Part shown: in pieces, positions 9,469 to 17,802 of the stretch | How positions within the stretch are numbered: position 1 is the stretch's first letter | How the letters are laid out: every line of letters starts with the position of its first letter | Source: JAISST01 sp050434145 | GTDB taxonomy: Bacteria; Fusobacteriota; Fusobacteriia; Fusobacteriales; Fusobacteriaceae | Reading direction: 5' to 3' | DNA: 64,000 nucleotides | Assembly (NCBI RefSeq): GCF_050434145.1 | Contig: NZ_JBNPVX010000004.1 | Span: forward strand, 1-64,000 | Position numbers and translations under genes: made by a program | The notes under the pieces: model-generated | Told to the model about the DNA's origin: nothing | Databases searched by the model: none | What the model saw: the letters and a program-made list of their open reading frames with translations, nothing else

Positions 9469-9477
9469 TGGTATAAT
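9469..9477 (+). promoter_or_regulatory. Extended -10 promoter for pncB
   Basis: TGG followed by TATAAT (9472-9477) forms an extended -10 about 35 bp before the pncB ATG at 9512. The -35 is weak. Confidence 0.5.
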
Positions 9478-9511
9478 ATCTTTGATATCGAAAGTATCTT
9501 ATGGAGGAATA

Positions 9512-11026
9512 ATGAAAAAGAGAAAAATATTAACAGATTTTGCAAAAGTAATAAACTCTGATAGATATCAGTACACAGAAAGTGATGTTTTTTTGATAGA
9601 AAATATGGATAAAAAAGAAGCTATTTTTGATGTTTTTTTTAGAAAAACTGAAGATGGTGGATTTGCAGTAGTTTCAGGGATTCAAGAAGTGATTGACCTA
9701 ATAGATATATTAAACAATACTTCAGAAAAAGAAAAGAGAATGTATTTTGAAGAGATTATTGAAGAAAATGAGCTTTGTGAATATTTGTCTACTTTAAGAT
9801 TCACTGGAAATATTTATGGAATGAGAGATGGTGAAATAGCATATCCTAATGAGCCTATATTGACAATAAAGGCACCATTAATCGAAGCACAAATATTGGA
9901 AACTCCTATATTGAATATAATAAATATGCATATGGCAATAGCAACAAAAGCTTCTATGATAACTAGAGCAGCTCACCCTGTGCCAGTATCATCTTTTGGG
10001 AGTAGACGAGCTCATGGATTTGACAGTGCAGTATCTGGAAATAAAGCTGCAGTAATAGGTGGATGTGCAAGTCATTCTAATATAGTGACAGAATATAAAT
10101 ATGGAATACCTAGTGTTGGAACAATGGCTCACTCTTATGTTCAAGCTTTTGGTGTGGGAAGTACTGCTGAGAGAAAATCTTTTGATACGTTTATAAAACA
10201 CAGAAAAACAAGAAAATCTAACTCGTTGTTACTTTTAATAGATACTTATAACACACTTAAAACTGGAATAAAAAATGCAATAGATGCTTTTAAAGCTGCT
10301 GGAATAGATGATTCTTATGATGGATCTTATGGTGTTAGAATAGATTCTGGAGATTTGGCTTATCTATCAAAAAAATGTCGTGAAGAATTGGACAATGCTG
10401 GATTGAAGAAGGCTAAAATATTTCTTACGAATTCCTTAAATGAAGAATTGATAAAATCTCTAAAAGAACAAGGGGCTTGTGTGGATATGTATGGAGTAGG
10501 GGATGCTATAGCAGTGAGTAAATCTTATCCTTGTTTTGGTGGAGTTTATAAAATAGTGGAAATAAACAATGAGCCTGTAATGAAATTATCAGAAGACGTG
10601 ATAAAGATTTCTAATCCTGGGTTTAAAGAAGTGTATAGAATATATGATAAACACGGGCTTGCATATGCTGATTTAGTAACTTTAGTTGGAGTTGATTCTG
10701 ATAAAGAAAAAATGGTGAAAGGAGAAACATTCAAAATACGTGATGAAGAATATGAATTTAAGTCAAGTATATTGAAAAAAGGGGAATACAGTTATAAAAA
10801 ATTGACATTGGAATATGTGCATAATGGTGAAATCAATGTAGTAGAATACAATAAATTATCAAATGTAATGGATTCACAAAAATATTATTTTGCCAATTTG
10901 AAGACTGTATCAGAAGAAAGACAAAGATTGGAAAATCCGCATAAATACAAGGTTGATTTATCTTGTGATCTGATAAAGTTGAAATATGATCTAATAACAA
11001 AAATAAAAAAAGAAGAAAATTTATAA
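9512..11026 (+). CDS. pncB: Nicotinate phosphoribosyltransferase
   Basis: Converts nicotinate, PRPP and ATP to nicotinate mononucleotide in NAD salvage. 504 residues from the chosen ATG, which follows a GGAGG site at 9503-9507; the frame extends to a TTG at 9482 that has no ribosome site. The typical pattern SSFGSRRAHGFDSA (near 162-175), the GGCASHSN loop, VGTMAHSYVQAF, and the DSGDLAYLS phosphate-binding region are all present. Length fits the longer Gram-positive-type NAPRTase group. The psd gene follows within 30 bp. Confidence 0.95.
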   Translation: MKKRKILTDFAKVINSDRYQYTESDVFLIENMDKKEAIFDVFFRKTEDGGFAVVSGIQEVIDLIDILNNTSEKEKRMYFEEIIEENELCEYLSTLRFTGNIYGMRDGEIAYPNEPILTIKAPLIEAQILETPILNIINMHMAIATKASMITRAAHPVPVSSFGSRRAHGFDSAVSGNKAAVIGGCASHSNIVTEYKYGIPSVGTMAHSYVQAFGVGSTAERKSFDTFIKHRKTRKSNSLLLLIDTYNTLKTGIKNAIDAFKAAGIDDSYDGSYGVRIDSGDLAYLSKKCREELDNAGLKKAKIFLTNSLNEELIKSLKEQGACVDMYGVGDAIAVSKSYPCFGGVYKIVEINNEPVMKLSEDVIKISNPGFKEVYRIYDKHGLAYADLVTLVGVDSDKEKMVKGETFKIRDEEYEFKSSILKKGEYSYKKLTLEYVHNGEINVVEYNKLSNVMDSQKYYFANLKTVSEERQRLENPHKYKVDLSCDLIKLKYDLITKIKKEENL

Positions 11027-11054
11027 TAGAGAATATGGTATTTGAGGAAAAAAG

Positions 11055-11954
11055 ATGAACTTAAAAAAAATAAATTATATAAAAAGAGGAACAGAAGAAA
11101 TTTTGGAAGAAAAAATTCCAGGAGAAAATTATCTGAGGTTTTTATATTATAATCCGCTTGGAAAGTTATCTCTTAATCTATTGGTCAAAAGAAAATTTTT
11201 AAGTAATTTTTATGGGAAGAGAATGGATAATCCTTCTTCTAAAAATAAAATAGAAGCTTTTGTAAAAAAATATAATATAAATATGGAAGAATTTGAAAAA
11301 TCTGTAGAAGATTTTACTTCTTTTAATGATTTTTTCTATAGAAAATTAAAAAATGGTGCAAGAAAAATCGACTATGATCATGATGTTTTTGTTTCCCATG
11401 CTGATGGAAAAATATTGGCTTTTGAAAATATTGATAAAATGGAAGAATACTTTGTGAAGGGCAATGTATTTACATTGGAAAAGTTTTTTAATGATAGAGA
11501 GTTATCTGAAAAATATCAAGGAGGAACTCTTTTAATAATAAGGTTGGCTCCAGTAGATTATCATAGGTTTCATTTTCCTACTAATGGCACAATTGGAAAA
11601 AGTAATTTGATAAATGGGGATTATTATTCTGTGTCCACTTTGGCAGTAAAAGAAAATATAAGGATATTTTTGGAGAATAAAAGAGAATATTCTATACTTA
11701 AAAGTGATAAATTTGGCGATGTGGCCATGTTTGAAGTGGGAGCATCAATGGTAGGTGGTATAAAACAGACTTACATGCCAGATACTTATGTAAAAAAAGG
11801 TGATGAAAAAGGATACTTTTATTTTGGAGGTTCTACTTGTATTCTTCTTTTGGAAAAAGGAAAAATTAAAATTGATGCAGATTTATTAGAAAATACAAGA
11901 AAATCATTAGAAACAACAATATATATGGGAGAAAAAATAGGCATCATGTATTAA
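11055..11954 (+). CDS. psd: Phosphatidylserine decarboxylase proenzyme
   Basis: Makes phosphatidylethanolamine from phosphatidylserine at the inner membrane. 299 residues. SRFP-type segments include FTSFNDFFYRKLK near 88-100 and APVDYHRFHFP near 168-178. The self-cleavage site appears as FGGST near 255-259, where the serine becomes the pyruvoyl group of the alpha chain. Length is typical of the Clostridium-like type II group. It probably shares a transcript with pncB. Confidence 0.93.
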   Translation: MNLKKINYIKRGTEEILEEKIPGENYLRFLYYNPLGKLSLNLLVKRKFLSNFYGKRMDNPSSKNKIEAFVKKYNINMEEFEKSVEDFTSFNDFFYRKLKNGARKIDYDHDVFVSHADGKILAFENIDKMEEYFVKGNVFTLEKFFNDRELSEKYQGGTLLIIRLAPVDYHRFHFPTNGTIGKSNLINGDYYSVSTLAVKENIRIFLENKREYSILKSDKFGDVAMFEVGASMVGGIKQTYMPDTYVKKGDEKGYFYFGGSTCILLLEKGKIKIDADLLENTRKSLETTIYMGEKIGIMY

Positions 11955-11999
11955 TAGTGATTTATATAAAAAGTCGATATAATATGTGGGAGTAACTCT

Positions 12000-12416
12000 A
12001 TGAGTAAATATAAAACAGAAAAAAAATATTTTAGAAGATGGGATATTTTTATATATTTAATATTCTTTTTAACTTTTTCTATTATGGGGACATTATTTTT
12101 AAATAAGGGAAAGGAGACAGCATCAAAAATAGAGATATATATAGATTCAAAACTGCAATATGTATATGAATTACAAGAAGCGGAAAAAAATTTTTTTGTA
12201 GATACTGAAATAGGTGGAGTAAATGTGCAATTGAAGGATTTTAAAGTTAGAGTTATGACCTCAAATTCACCTTTGCAGCTTTGTGTGAAACAAGGTTGGA
12301 TAGAAAAACCAGGAGATATGATTATAGGAGTACCAGATAAATTATTAATTAAAATTGTTGGCGAAAATAATGATGGAAGTTCTGGCTTGGATGATGTAGA
12401 TTTTATTATTAGATAA
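12000..12416 (+). CDS. NusG domain II-containing membrane-anchored protein
   Basis: 138 residues: an N-terminal membrane helix (about 18-35) followed by a NusG domain II-like beta domain. The conserved end of that domain, CVKQGWIEKPGDMIIGVPDKLLIKI, lies near residues 100-124. Such small proteins are widespread in Clostridia and Fusobacteria, often near ApbE or Rnf genes, but their role is unknown; no such genes lie here. It overlaps neither neighbour and is followed 10 bp later by the AI-2E family permease. Confidence 0.8.
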   Translation: MSKYKTEKKYFRRWDIFIYLIFFLTFSIMGTLFLNKGKETASKIEIYIDSKLQYVYELQEAEKNFFVDTEIGGVNVQLKDFKVRVMTSNSPLQLCVKQGWIEKPGDMIIGVPDKLLIKIVGENNDGSSGLDDVDFIIR

Positions 12417-12425
12417 GGTGGAATA

Positions 12426-13529
12426 ATGGAAAATGAAAAAAAGATTTCTTATACAAAATTAATATTGATTGGGATATTATTAATAATAATACAGAGTTTT
12501 TTGCAGCAGTATGAGATGTTTAGTGAAATATATAAAAAGTACATAGGATATCTTACGCCAATTCTATATGCGTTCTTTACAGCGATTTTCTTGGATCCTA
12601 TTGTGAAAAAAATGGAAAGAAAATATAGAATGGTTAGATGGAAAGCTGTGGGAATAACAGTCGCAATAGTATCAATATTTTTTATTGTTTTCTTTGGAAT
12701 TGTAGTGCCGCAAATAGTGGGAAGTTTTAAAGAATTATATGGAAAATTTCCTCAAATACAGGAAAAAGCTACTGATTTAGTGAAGATGGCATTGACTTTC
12801 CTTCGGGACAAAGAATTATTAATAATTGATGATGCTCAGATTGAAAATAGTGTTTTGGATTTTATAAGAAAAAATATGGGAAAAATTCAAAGATTTAGCT
12901 TTTCTGCAATGATAAATGTGGCAACAGGAGTAATTGCATTAAGTAAATTTTTTATAGGTGTATTCTTGGGAATATTAATTCTTTTAGATAAAAAATACTT
13001 TTTAGGTATTTTTAGTCGTAGTTTAATGATAATTTTTGGGAAAGAACGAAGTATTCACATAAGAGTATTTGTGAATAAATCAAGACACATGCTTTTGACT
13101 TATTTGTGGGGACGGCTTATAGTCTCAATCATTGTAGCAGGAATAGTATTGGTAATATCAGTACTTACAAGTGTGCCATACGCATTGCTGTCTTCTGTAA
13201 TGATGTTAATTGGAAATATGATACCTTATGTAGGTCCAACAGTAGCAGGGACAGTATCTGTGTTTTTGCTTTTGGTGTCACCAGAGCCAAGAAAGGTGAT
13301 TCCATTTCTAATAGCAGTAGGAATAGCACAATTCTGCGATTCATTTGTAGTAGGACCTAGAATAGTAAGTGATGCAGTAGGGATGAGAGCATTTTGGGTT
13401 ATTATTTCCATAATGATAGGTGGAAGTTTGTTTGGCCCACTAGGTATGTTTTTTGGAGTGCCAGCACTTTGTGTTGTGAGACAATTATACTATCATTATT
13501 TGGATAAAAAACAAATTTCTAGGGACTAA
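12426..13529 (+). CDS. AI-2E family transporter
   Basis: 367 residues with seven to eight hydrophobic segments in the pattern of the AI-2E (TqsA/PerM) exporter superfamily. These include the C-terminal block with YVGPTVAG (near 272-279), VGIAQFCDSFVVGPRIV (near 298-314) and FGPLGMFFGVPA (near 338-349), which are family hallmarks. Members export autoinducer-2, ions or unknown small molecules; the substrate cannot be read here. Starts 9 bp after the NusG-II protein ends. Confidence 0.88.
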   Translation: MENEKKISYTKLILIGILLIIIQSFLQQYEMFSEIYKKYIGYLTPILYAFFTAIFLDPIVKKMERKYRMVRWKAVGITVAIVSIFFIVFFGIVVPQIVGSFKELYGKFPQIQEKATDLVKMALTFLRDKELLIIDDAQIENSVLDFIRKNMGKIQRFSFSAMINVATGVIALSKFFIGVFLGILILLDKKYFLGIFSRSLMIIFGKERSIHIRVFVNKSRHMLLTYLWGRLIVSIIVAGIVLVISVLTSVPYALLSSVMMLIGNMIPYVGPTVAGTVSVFLLLVSPEPRKVIPFLIAVGIAQFCDSFVVGPRIVSDAVGMRAFWVIISIMIGGSLFGPLGMFFGVPALCVVRQLYYHYLDKKQISRD

Positions 13530-13546
13530 ATAAGGGGATATGATAA

Positions 13547-14692
13547 ATGAAAAAAATAACATTAATAGCATCCACTACCATGGGATTGGAAGCAATAGTT
13601 AGAGATGAATGTATATCTTTAGGCTTTGATAATGTGAGAGCATTTGATGGAAGAGTAGAATTTGATGGAACAATGATGGATATTCCCATTGGAAACATTA
13701 ATCTAAGATGTGCAGATAGATTATATGTTAAAATGGGAGAATTTAATGCTACCACCTTTGAAGAACTTTTTCAAAATATAAAACGAATAAACTGGGAGAA
13801 AATAATTGATGTAGATGGTGAATTTCCTATATCTTGGGTTAGTTCTGTAAAATCAAAATTATATTCAAAATCAGATATTCAGAGGATAACCAAAAAAGCA
13901 ATTGTAGAGAAATTAAAAGAAAAATATTCACAAACATATTTCAGTGAAAAGGGTGCAAAATACGCAATAAAAATTCAAGCAATAAAAGACAATTTTATAG
14001 TAATGATTGATACTAGTGGAGAGGCTTTACATAAGAGGGGGTATAGAATGAATACAAATGAAGCACCTCTCAAAGAGACTTTAGCAGCTGCATTGGTAAA
14101 ACTATCAAGATGGAATGGTGGGTCAATGCCTTTGTTAGATCCAATGTGTGGTTCTGGAACAATAGCAATAGAAGGAGCTATGATAGCAAGAAATATTGCA
14201 CCAGGAGCAAATAGAAATTTTGCATCTGAAAAATGGGATTCTATAGCAGATGAGTATTGGATAAATGCTAGGGACATTGCTTATTCTAAAGAAGATAATA
14301 ATAAAGAAGTAATAATTTATGCATCAGATATAGATGAAGAAGCAGTAAAATTAGCATTATTAAATGCTAAAAAAGCTGGAGTAGATAGTGATATAACATT
14401 TCAGCATAAAAGTATATTAGAGATTGAGATAAAAGAAGAATATGGACATATGATAACAAATCCACCTTATGGGGAAAGACTTCTTGATATTGAAAAATCT
14501 GAAAAATTGTATGGTTTGCTTGGAGATATTTGCAGAATGAGACTTAAGAAATGGTCGTATTATATAATTACTCCAGATGAAAAGTTTGAAAAGTGTTTTG
14601 AAAAGAAATCCACTAAAAATAGAAAATTATATAATGGTGGTATGAAATGTTATTACTATCAGTATTATGGAGAAAAACCATCAAGATGTTAG
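13547..14692 (+). CDS. THUMP-domain class I RNA methyltransferase (RlmL/YpsC-type)
   Basis: 381 residues. The N-terminal THUMP/ferredoxin-like region (about 1-155) precedes a Rossmann methyltransferase. SAM-binding DPMCGSGTIAIEGAMIA lies near 198-214 and the amino-methyltransferase motif NPPYGERL near 305-312. This matches the YpsC/RlmL N-terminal-half family, which methylates guanosine N2 in 23S rRNA. There is no second methyltransferase domain, so it is the short Gram-positive-like form. Confidence 0.9.
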   Translation: MKKITLIASTTMGLEAIVRDECISLGFDNVRAFDGRVEFDGTMMDIPIGNINLRCADRLYVKMGEFNATTFEELFQNIKRINWEKIIDVDGEFPISWVSSVKSKLYSKSDIQRITKKAIVEKLKEKYSQTYFSEKGAKYAIKIQAIKDNFIVMIDTSGEALHKRGYRMNTNEAPLKETLAAALVKLSRWNGGSMPLLDPMCGSGTIAIEGAMIARNIAPGANRNFASEKWDSIADEYWINARDIAYSKEDNNKEVIIYASDIDEEAVKLALLNAKKAGVDSDITFQHKSILEIEIKEEYGHMITNPPYGERLLDIEKSEKLYGLLGDICRMRLKKWSYYIITPDEKFEKCFEKKSTKNRKLYNGGMKCYYYQYYGEKPSRC

Positions 14693-14707
14693 AAAGGTGT
14701 GAGGAAA

Positions 14708-15355
14708 ATGGAACAAAAAGAAGTGATGAAATATTGGAAAGAAGTGCTACTCCAAGTATTTGGAATTATAACTAAAAAATTAAAAGATCTCAAAGAAATT
14801 GGAGATTTATCAGGAATAGAAAAACTTGAGAGAGAAGTAATTCCATTATATGAGAAATTTTATACTGGATTAGAGGAATTTTCTGACAAAACAAGCACTT
14901 ATGAAAGGGAGCAATTTGATAGAATCAAGGTAAATATTGATAATATAGCAAAGGCTTATTCTTTGGAAAAAGAATATATATTAGATCAAATGAAACTTAG
15001 AGAAAAAAATAAAGATAACTCTGGAAGTGATGTTGTAAAAAATCTATTTGAATATGAAAGAAAAAAGCTTTTGAATATAAAAGGGGATTTTACGAGAGAA
15101 ATAAACCAGTTACTAGATAAAGAAGAAAAATTGAATATAGAATTGAGTGATGCAATACAAGAAGTAGATCAACTAGAAATTATTGATAAATTGTTACCTG
15201 TAAGAGAAAAATATAGAGAAAGTACAGAAAAATATTTGGAAGTATATAAAAAAATAGAAGAATTGGAAAATAAAATAAATAAAAAATGGTATTATGAAAT
15301 ATATGGAACAATGTCTAAAGAAGAAATGCTAGAGATATACAAAAATGAAGTATAA
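14708..15355 (+). CDS. Hypothetical coiled-coil protein
   Basis: 215 residues, almost entirely charged and helical, with heptad-like stretches from about 95 to 195 (lysine/glutamate rich). No known domain was recognised and there is no signal peptide or membrane segment. The frame opens at a GTG (14699), but an AGGTG site suits the ATG at 14708 better. It is 15 bp from the methyltransferase gene and likely co-transcribed. Full-length element copy B begins directly after its stop codon. Confidence 0.7.
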   Translation: MEQKEVMKYWKEVLLQVFGIITKKLKDLKEIGDLSGIEKLEREVIPLYEKFYTGLEEFSDKTSTYEREQFDRIKVNIDNIAKAYSLEKEYILDQMKLREKNKDNSGSDVVKNLFEYERKKLLNIKGDFTREINQLLDKEEKLNIELSDAIQEVDQLEIIDKLLPVREKYRESTEKYLEVYKKIEELENKINKKWYYEIYGTMSKEEMLEIYKNEV

Positions 15356-15670
15356 AGGTAGTTGCGAAAAACAAAGTATTCTTTATTGTTTTTACTGGGA
15401 TTAAAAAGTAACATCAGTTTTTAGTGGCTGAAGGCAAGTCTTAGAAAGCTCTGAGTCCCTGCTTATGGCTCTCTATATTCATAGGCATCACAACATATTA
15501 TCCACATAAACAAAATATCATGTCTAAGACATTCATTTTGCTATCTGGATAGGAAGGCACTGCCAACGCCCAAAAGCAGCCGAGCATAGTGAGGCTGGAG
15601 GAAAATAAGAAATAAAAAGAATAATAAAAGTGTGAATTTGGCAAGACTAAAAATAGTTTTGTAACAGCTT
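15356..15670 (+). repeat. Intergenic element family, copy B (full length, about 315 bp)
   Basis: This is the best-preserved copy. The left end is GGTAGTTGCGAAAAACAAAG and the right end AAAAATAGTTTTGTAACAGC; the ends are imperfect inverted repeats around GTTGC(G/A)AAA. Internally it carries AAGGCACTGCCAAC, a CAGCC...GGCTG stem at about 15582-15598, and GCTGGAGGAAAATAAGAAAT. No reading frame of note is seen. It fills the whole gap before the cyclophilin gene and ends 28 nt before the first ATG. Confidence 0.8.
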
Positions 15671-15698
15671 AAAAATAAGGCATAAGCTAGGAGGAAAA

Positions 15699-16319
15699 AT
15701 GAAAGTATTAAAAGTAGCATTAATATTAGTGGCACTATTAGTTATTGGTAAACAAACATTAAAAAGTAGAGATATAACACTAAAATTTAAGGAGGGAACA
15801 AAAGTGGAAAATATTTCATTGAAAGCAAAAATTAAAACATCAAAAGGTGATATAAATTTGGTACTTTTACCAGAAGTAGCACCATTCACAGTTACAAATT
15901 TTGTTACATTGGCAAAGGAAGGATATTATAATGGCTTGAAATTTCATAGAGTAATACCTGATTTTATGATACAAGGAGGTTGTCCTTTAGGAACAGGAAC
16001 AGGTGGACCTGGATATCAATTTGGAGATGAATTTGTAGAGGGAGTAGTATTTGACAAACCTGGGAAATTGGCTATGGCTAATGCAGGTCCTCAAACAAAT
16101 GGATCACAATTTTTTATAACTCATGTACCTACAGATTGGTTGAATTATAAGCATAGTATTTTTGGAGAAGTAGCTTCTTCAGCTGATCAAGAAGTTGTGA
16201 ATAAAATAACTCAGGGAGATTTAATAGAAAATATTGAAATAATTGGAGATGTAGAAGAATTTCTTAAGATCCAAAGTGATTTTGTAGCTCAAATAAAAGA
16301 AGCAATAAAGAAAAAATAA
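15699..16319 (+). CDS. Peptidyl-prolyl cis-trans isomerase, cyclophilin type
   Basis: 206 residues. An N-terminal hydrophobic segment (about 4-17) is followed by a cyclophilin domain from about 40 on. The domain contains FHRVIPDFMIQGG, GTGTGGPGY, LAMANAGPQTNGSQFFI and HSIFGEV, so the catalytic arginine and the proline pocket are present. The first ATG follows AGGAGG. A second in-frame start, GTG at 15804 (residue 36), has its own AAGGAGGG site and would make a soluble 171-residue enzyme. Both forms are plausible. Confidence 0.92.
   Translation: MKVLKVALILVALLVIGKQTLKSRDITLKFKEGTKVENISLKAKIKTSKGDINLVLLPEVAPFTVTNFVTLAKEGYYNGLKFHRVIPDFMIQGGCPLGTGTGGPGYQFGDEFVEGVVFDKPGKLAMANAGPQTNGSQFFITHVPTDWLNYKHSIFGEVASSADQEVVNKITQGDLIENIEIIGDVEEFLKIQSDFVAQIKEAIKKK
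15789..15806 (+). promoter_or_regulatory. Internal ribosome site and GTG start within the cyclophilin gene
   Basis: AAGGAGGG at 15789-15796 lies 7 nt before an in-frame GTG at 15804. It sits exactly at the junction between the membrane segment and the enzyme domain. Confidence 0.5.
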
Positions 16320-16372
16320 TTGATAAGAAAAAGCAAATTAAAATTAAATATAACAAAAATATTGGAGATGAT

Positions 16373-17644
16373 ATGCAGAAAAACAAAAATTTAATATTAA
16401 CTGGTTTTGCTCTTTTTGCAATGCTATTTGGAGCTGGAAATCTTATATTTCCACCAGAAGTTGGGATAAAAACGGGAACAAATTGGATTCCTGCGGCTGT
16501 TGGTTTTATTATTACTGGTGCTGGATTACCACTTTTAGGAATTTTAGCTTCATCAATTAATGGCGAACAAGATAAGTTTGCAAGTAAGGTTTCATCATTG
16601 TTTGACAAAATATTTAATATAGCACTTGTAATATCAATAGGACCATTATTGGCATTACCTAGAACAGGAGCAGTATCATATGAAATAATATTTTCTAATA
16701 ACAGTAAATCCATATATAAAATATTGTTTTTAGGAGTGTTTTTTTTGATAACTTTTTTATTTTCAATAAAATCCAGTGAAGTAGTAGATAGAATAGGAAA
16801 AATATTAACACCAATTTTGATTATAATGCTTGTAATAATAATAGCAAAAGGTATTATATCTCCTTTGGGAACAATAACAAAATCTGGAGAAAGTAGTGTA
16901 TTTAGATATGGTTTTGTGGAAGGATACCAGACTATGGATGCTTTGGCAGCTATAATATTTGCCAACATTATAGTGAAGTCAATAAGAGAAAAGAGTAATT
17001 TATCTCCAAAAGAAGAGTTTTCTTTTTTTATGAAAAGTGGTGTAATAGCAGTGGGAGCACTGGCAGTTGTCTATGGTGGCTTAATTTACATAGGAGCTAC
17101 AAGTGAAAGTTTAGTAATAGGGCAAAATCTTTCAGGAACAGAATTATTATCTTATGTTGTTCATGGCTTACTTGGAAATATGGGTAAATTTATTTTATCA
17201 ATATGTGTGGTTGGAGCATGTCTTACTACATCTATTGGACTTGCTACTTCTACTTCTGAATGTTTTAGTGATGTGTTCAAGATACCATATAAAGCAGTAC
17301 TCTGTGTAACTGTTATTGTGAGTTTTGTATTTTCTTATTTTGGAGTTAATGCAATAAGACAGATTTCTGTACCAGTGCTGGTATTTTTGTATCCTATTGC
17401 GATGGTTTTGATAATTTTGAATTTATTTAAGGGGAAAATAAAAAATGACTTTATATATAAAGGTGCTGTACTTGGTGCTGGCATGGTAAGTCTTTATGAA
17501 GGATTAGGTGTTATGGACCTAAAAAATTTGTATATGGAAAAAATATATTCTGTACTTCCTTTGGTGAAATATGGATTAGCTTGGTTGCTGCCTTCTATAA
17601 TTTGTGCATTTCTATTTTCAATGATAAAAAGAAATAAAAATTAA
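16373..17644 (+). CDS. brnQ: Branched-chain amino acid transport system carrier protein
   Basis: 423 residues with about 12 membrane segments in the LIVCS (BrnQ) family. The opening GFALFAMLFGAGNLIFPP (about 12-29) is the family signature, with GPLLALPRT near 86-94 and the TSTSECFSD segment near 294-302. It imports leucine, isoleucine and valine with sodium or protons across the inner membrane. About 50 bp after the cyclophilin gene; a shared transcript is possible. Confidence 0.95.
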   Translation: MQKNKNLILTGFALFAMLFGAGNLIFPPEVGIKTGTNWIPAAVGFIITGAGLPLLGILASSINGEQDKFASKVSSLFDKIFNIALVISIGPLLALPRTGAVSYEIIFSNNSKSIYKILFLGVFFLITFLFSIKSSEVVDRIGKILTPILIIMLVIIIAKGIISPLGTITKSGESSVFRYGFVEGYQTMDALAAIIFANIIVKSIREKSNLSPKEEFSFFMKSGVIAVGALAVVYGGLIYIGATSESLVIGQNLSGTELLSYVVHGLLGNMGKFILSICVVGACLTTSIGLATSTSECFSDVFKIPYKAVLCVTVIVSFVFSYFGVNAIRQISVPVLVFLYPIAMVLIILNLFKGKIKNDFIYKGAVLGAGMVSLYEGLGVMDLKNLYMEKIYSVLPLVKYGLAWLLPSIICAFLFSMIKRNKN

Positions 17645-17668
17645 TATAAATAATTAATAAAATATTAT

Positions 17669-17773
17669 GACAATCCCAACAGCAGCTGAGCATAGCGTGG
17701 CTGGAGGAAAATAAGAAATAAGAAAACAATAAAAGCATGAATTTGCAAATAAAAAATAGTTTTGTAACAACTC
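17669..17773 (+). repeat. Intergenic element family, copy C (truncated, right half)
   Basis: Matches the right third of copy B: CAACAGCAGCTGAGCATAGC, a CAGC...GCTG stem, GGAGGAAAATAAGAAATAAG, TGAATTTGC and AAAAATAGTTTTGTAACAAC. The left part is absent. It ends 29 nt before the alcohol dehydrogenase ATG and is co-oriented with that gene. Confidence 0.75.
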
Positions 17774-17802
17774 AAATTAAAATAGAATTAGGAGGATAAA
17801 TT

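Noticed and set aside
15541..15889. Minus-strand frames across copy B and the cyclophilin start
   Set aside because: They are shadows of the repeat and of the cyclophilin gene; no ribosome sites or protein-like content.
16264..16968. 234-codon minus-strand open frame opposite brnQ
   Set aside because: It is antisense to brnQ, whose family motifs are clear, and reflects codon bias of that gene.
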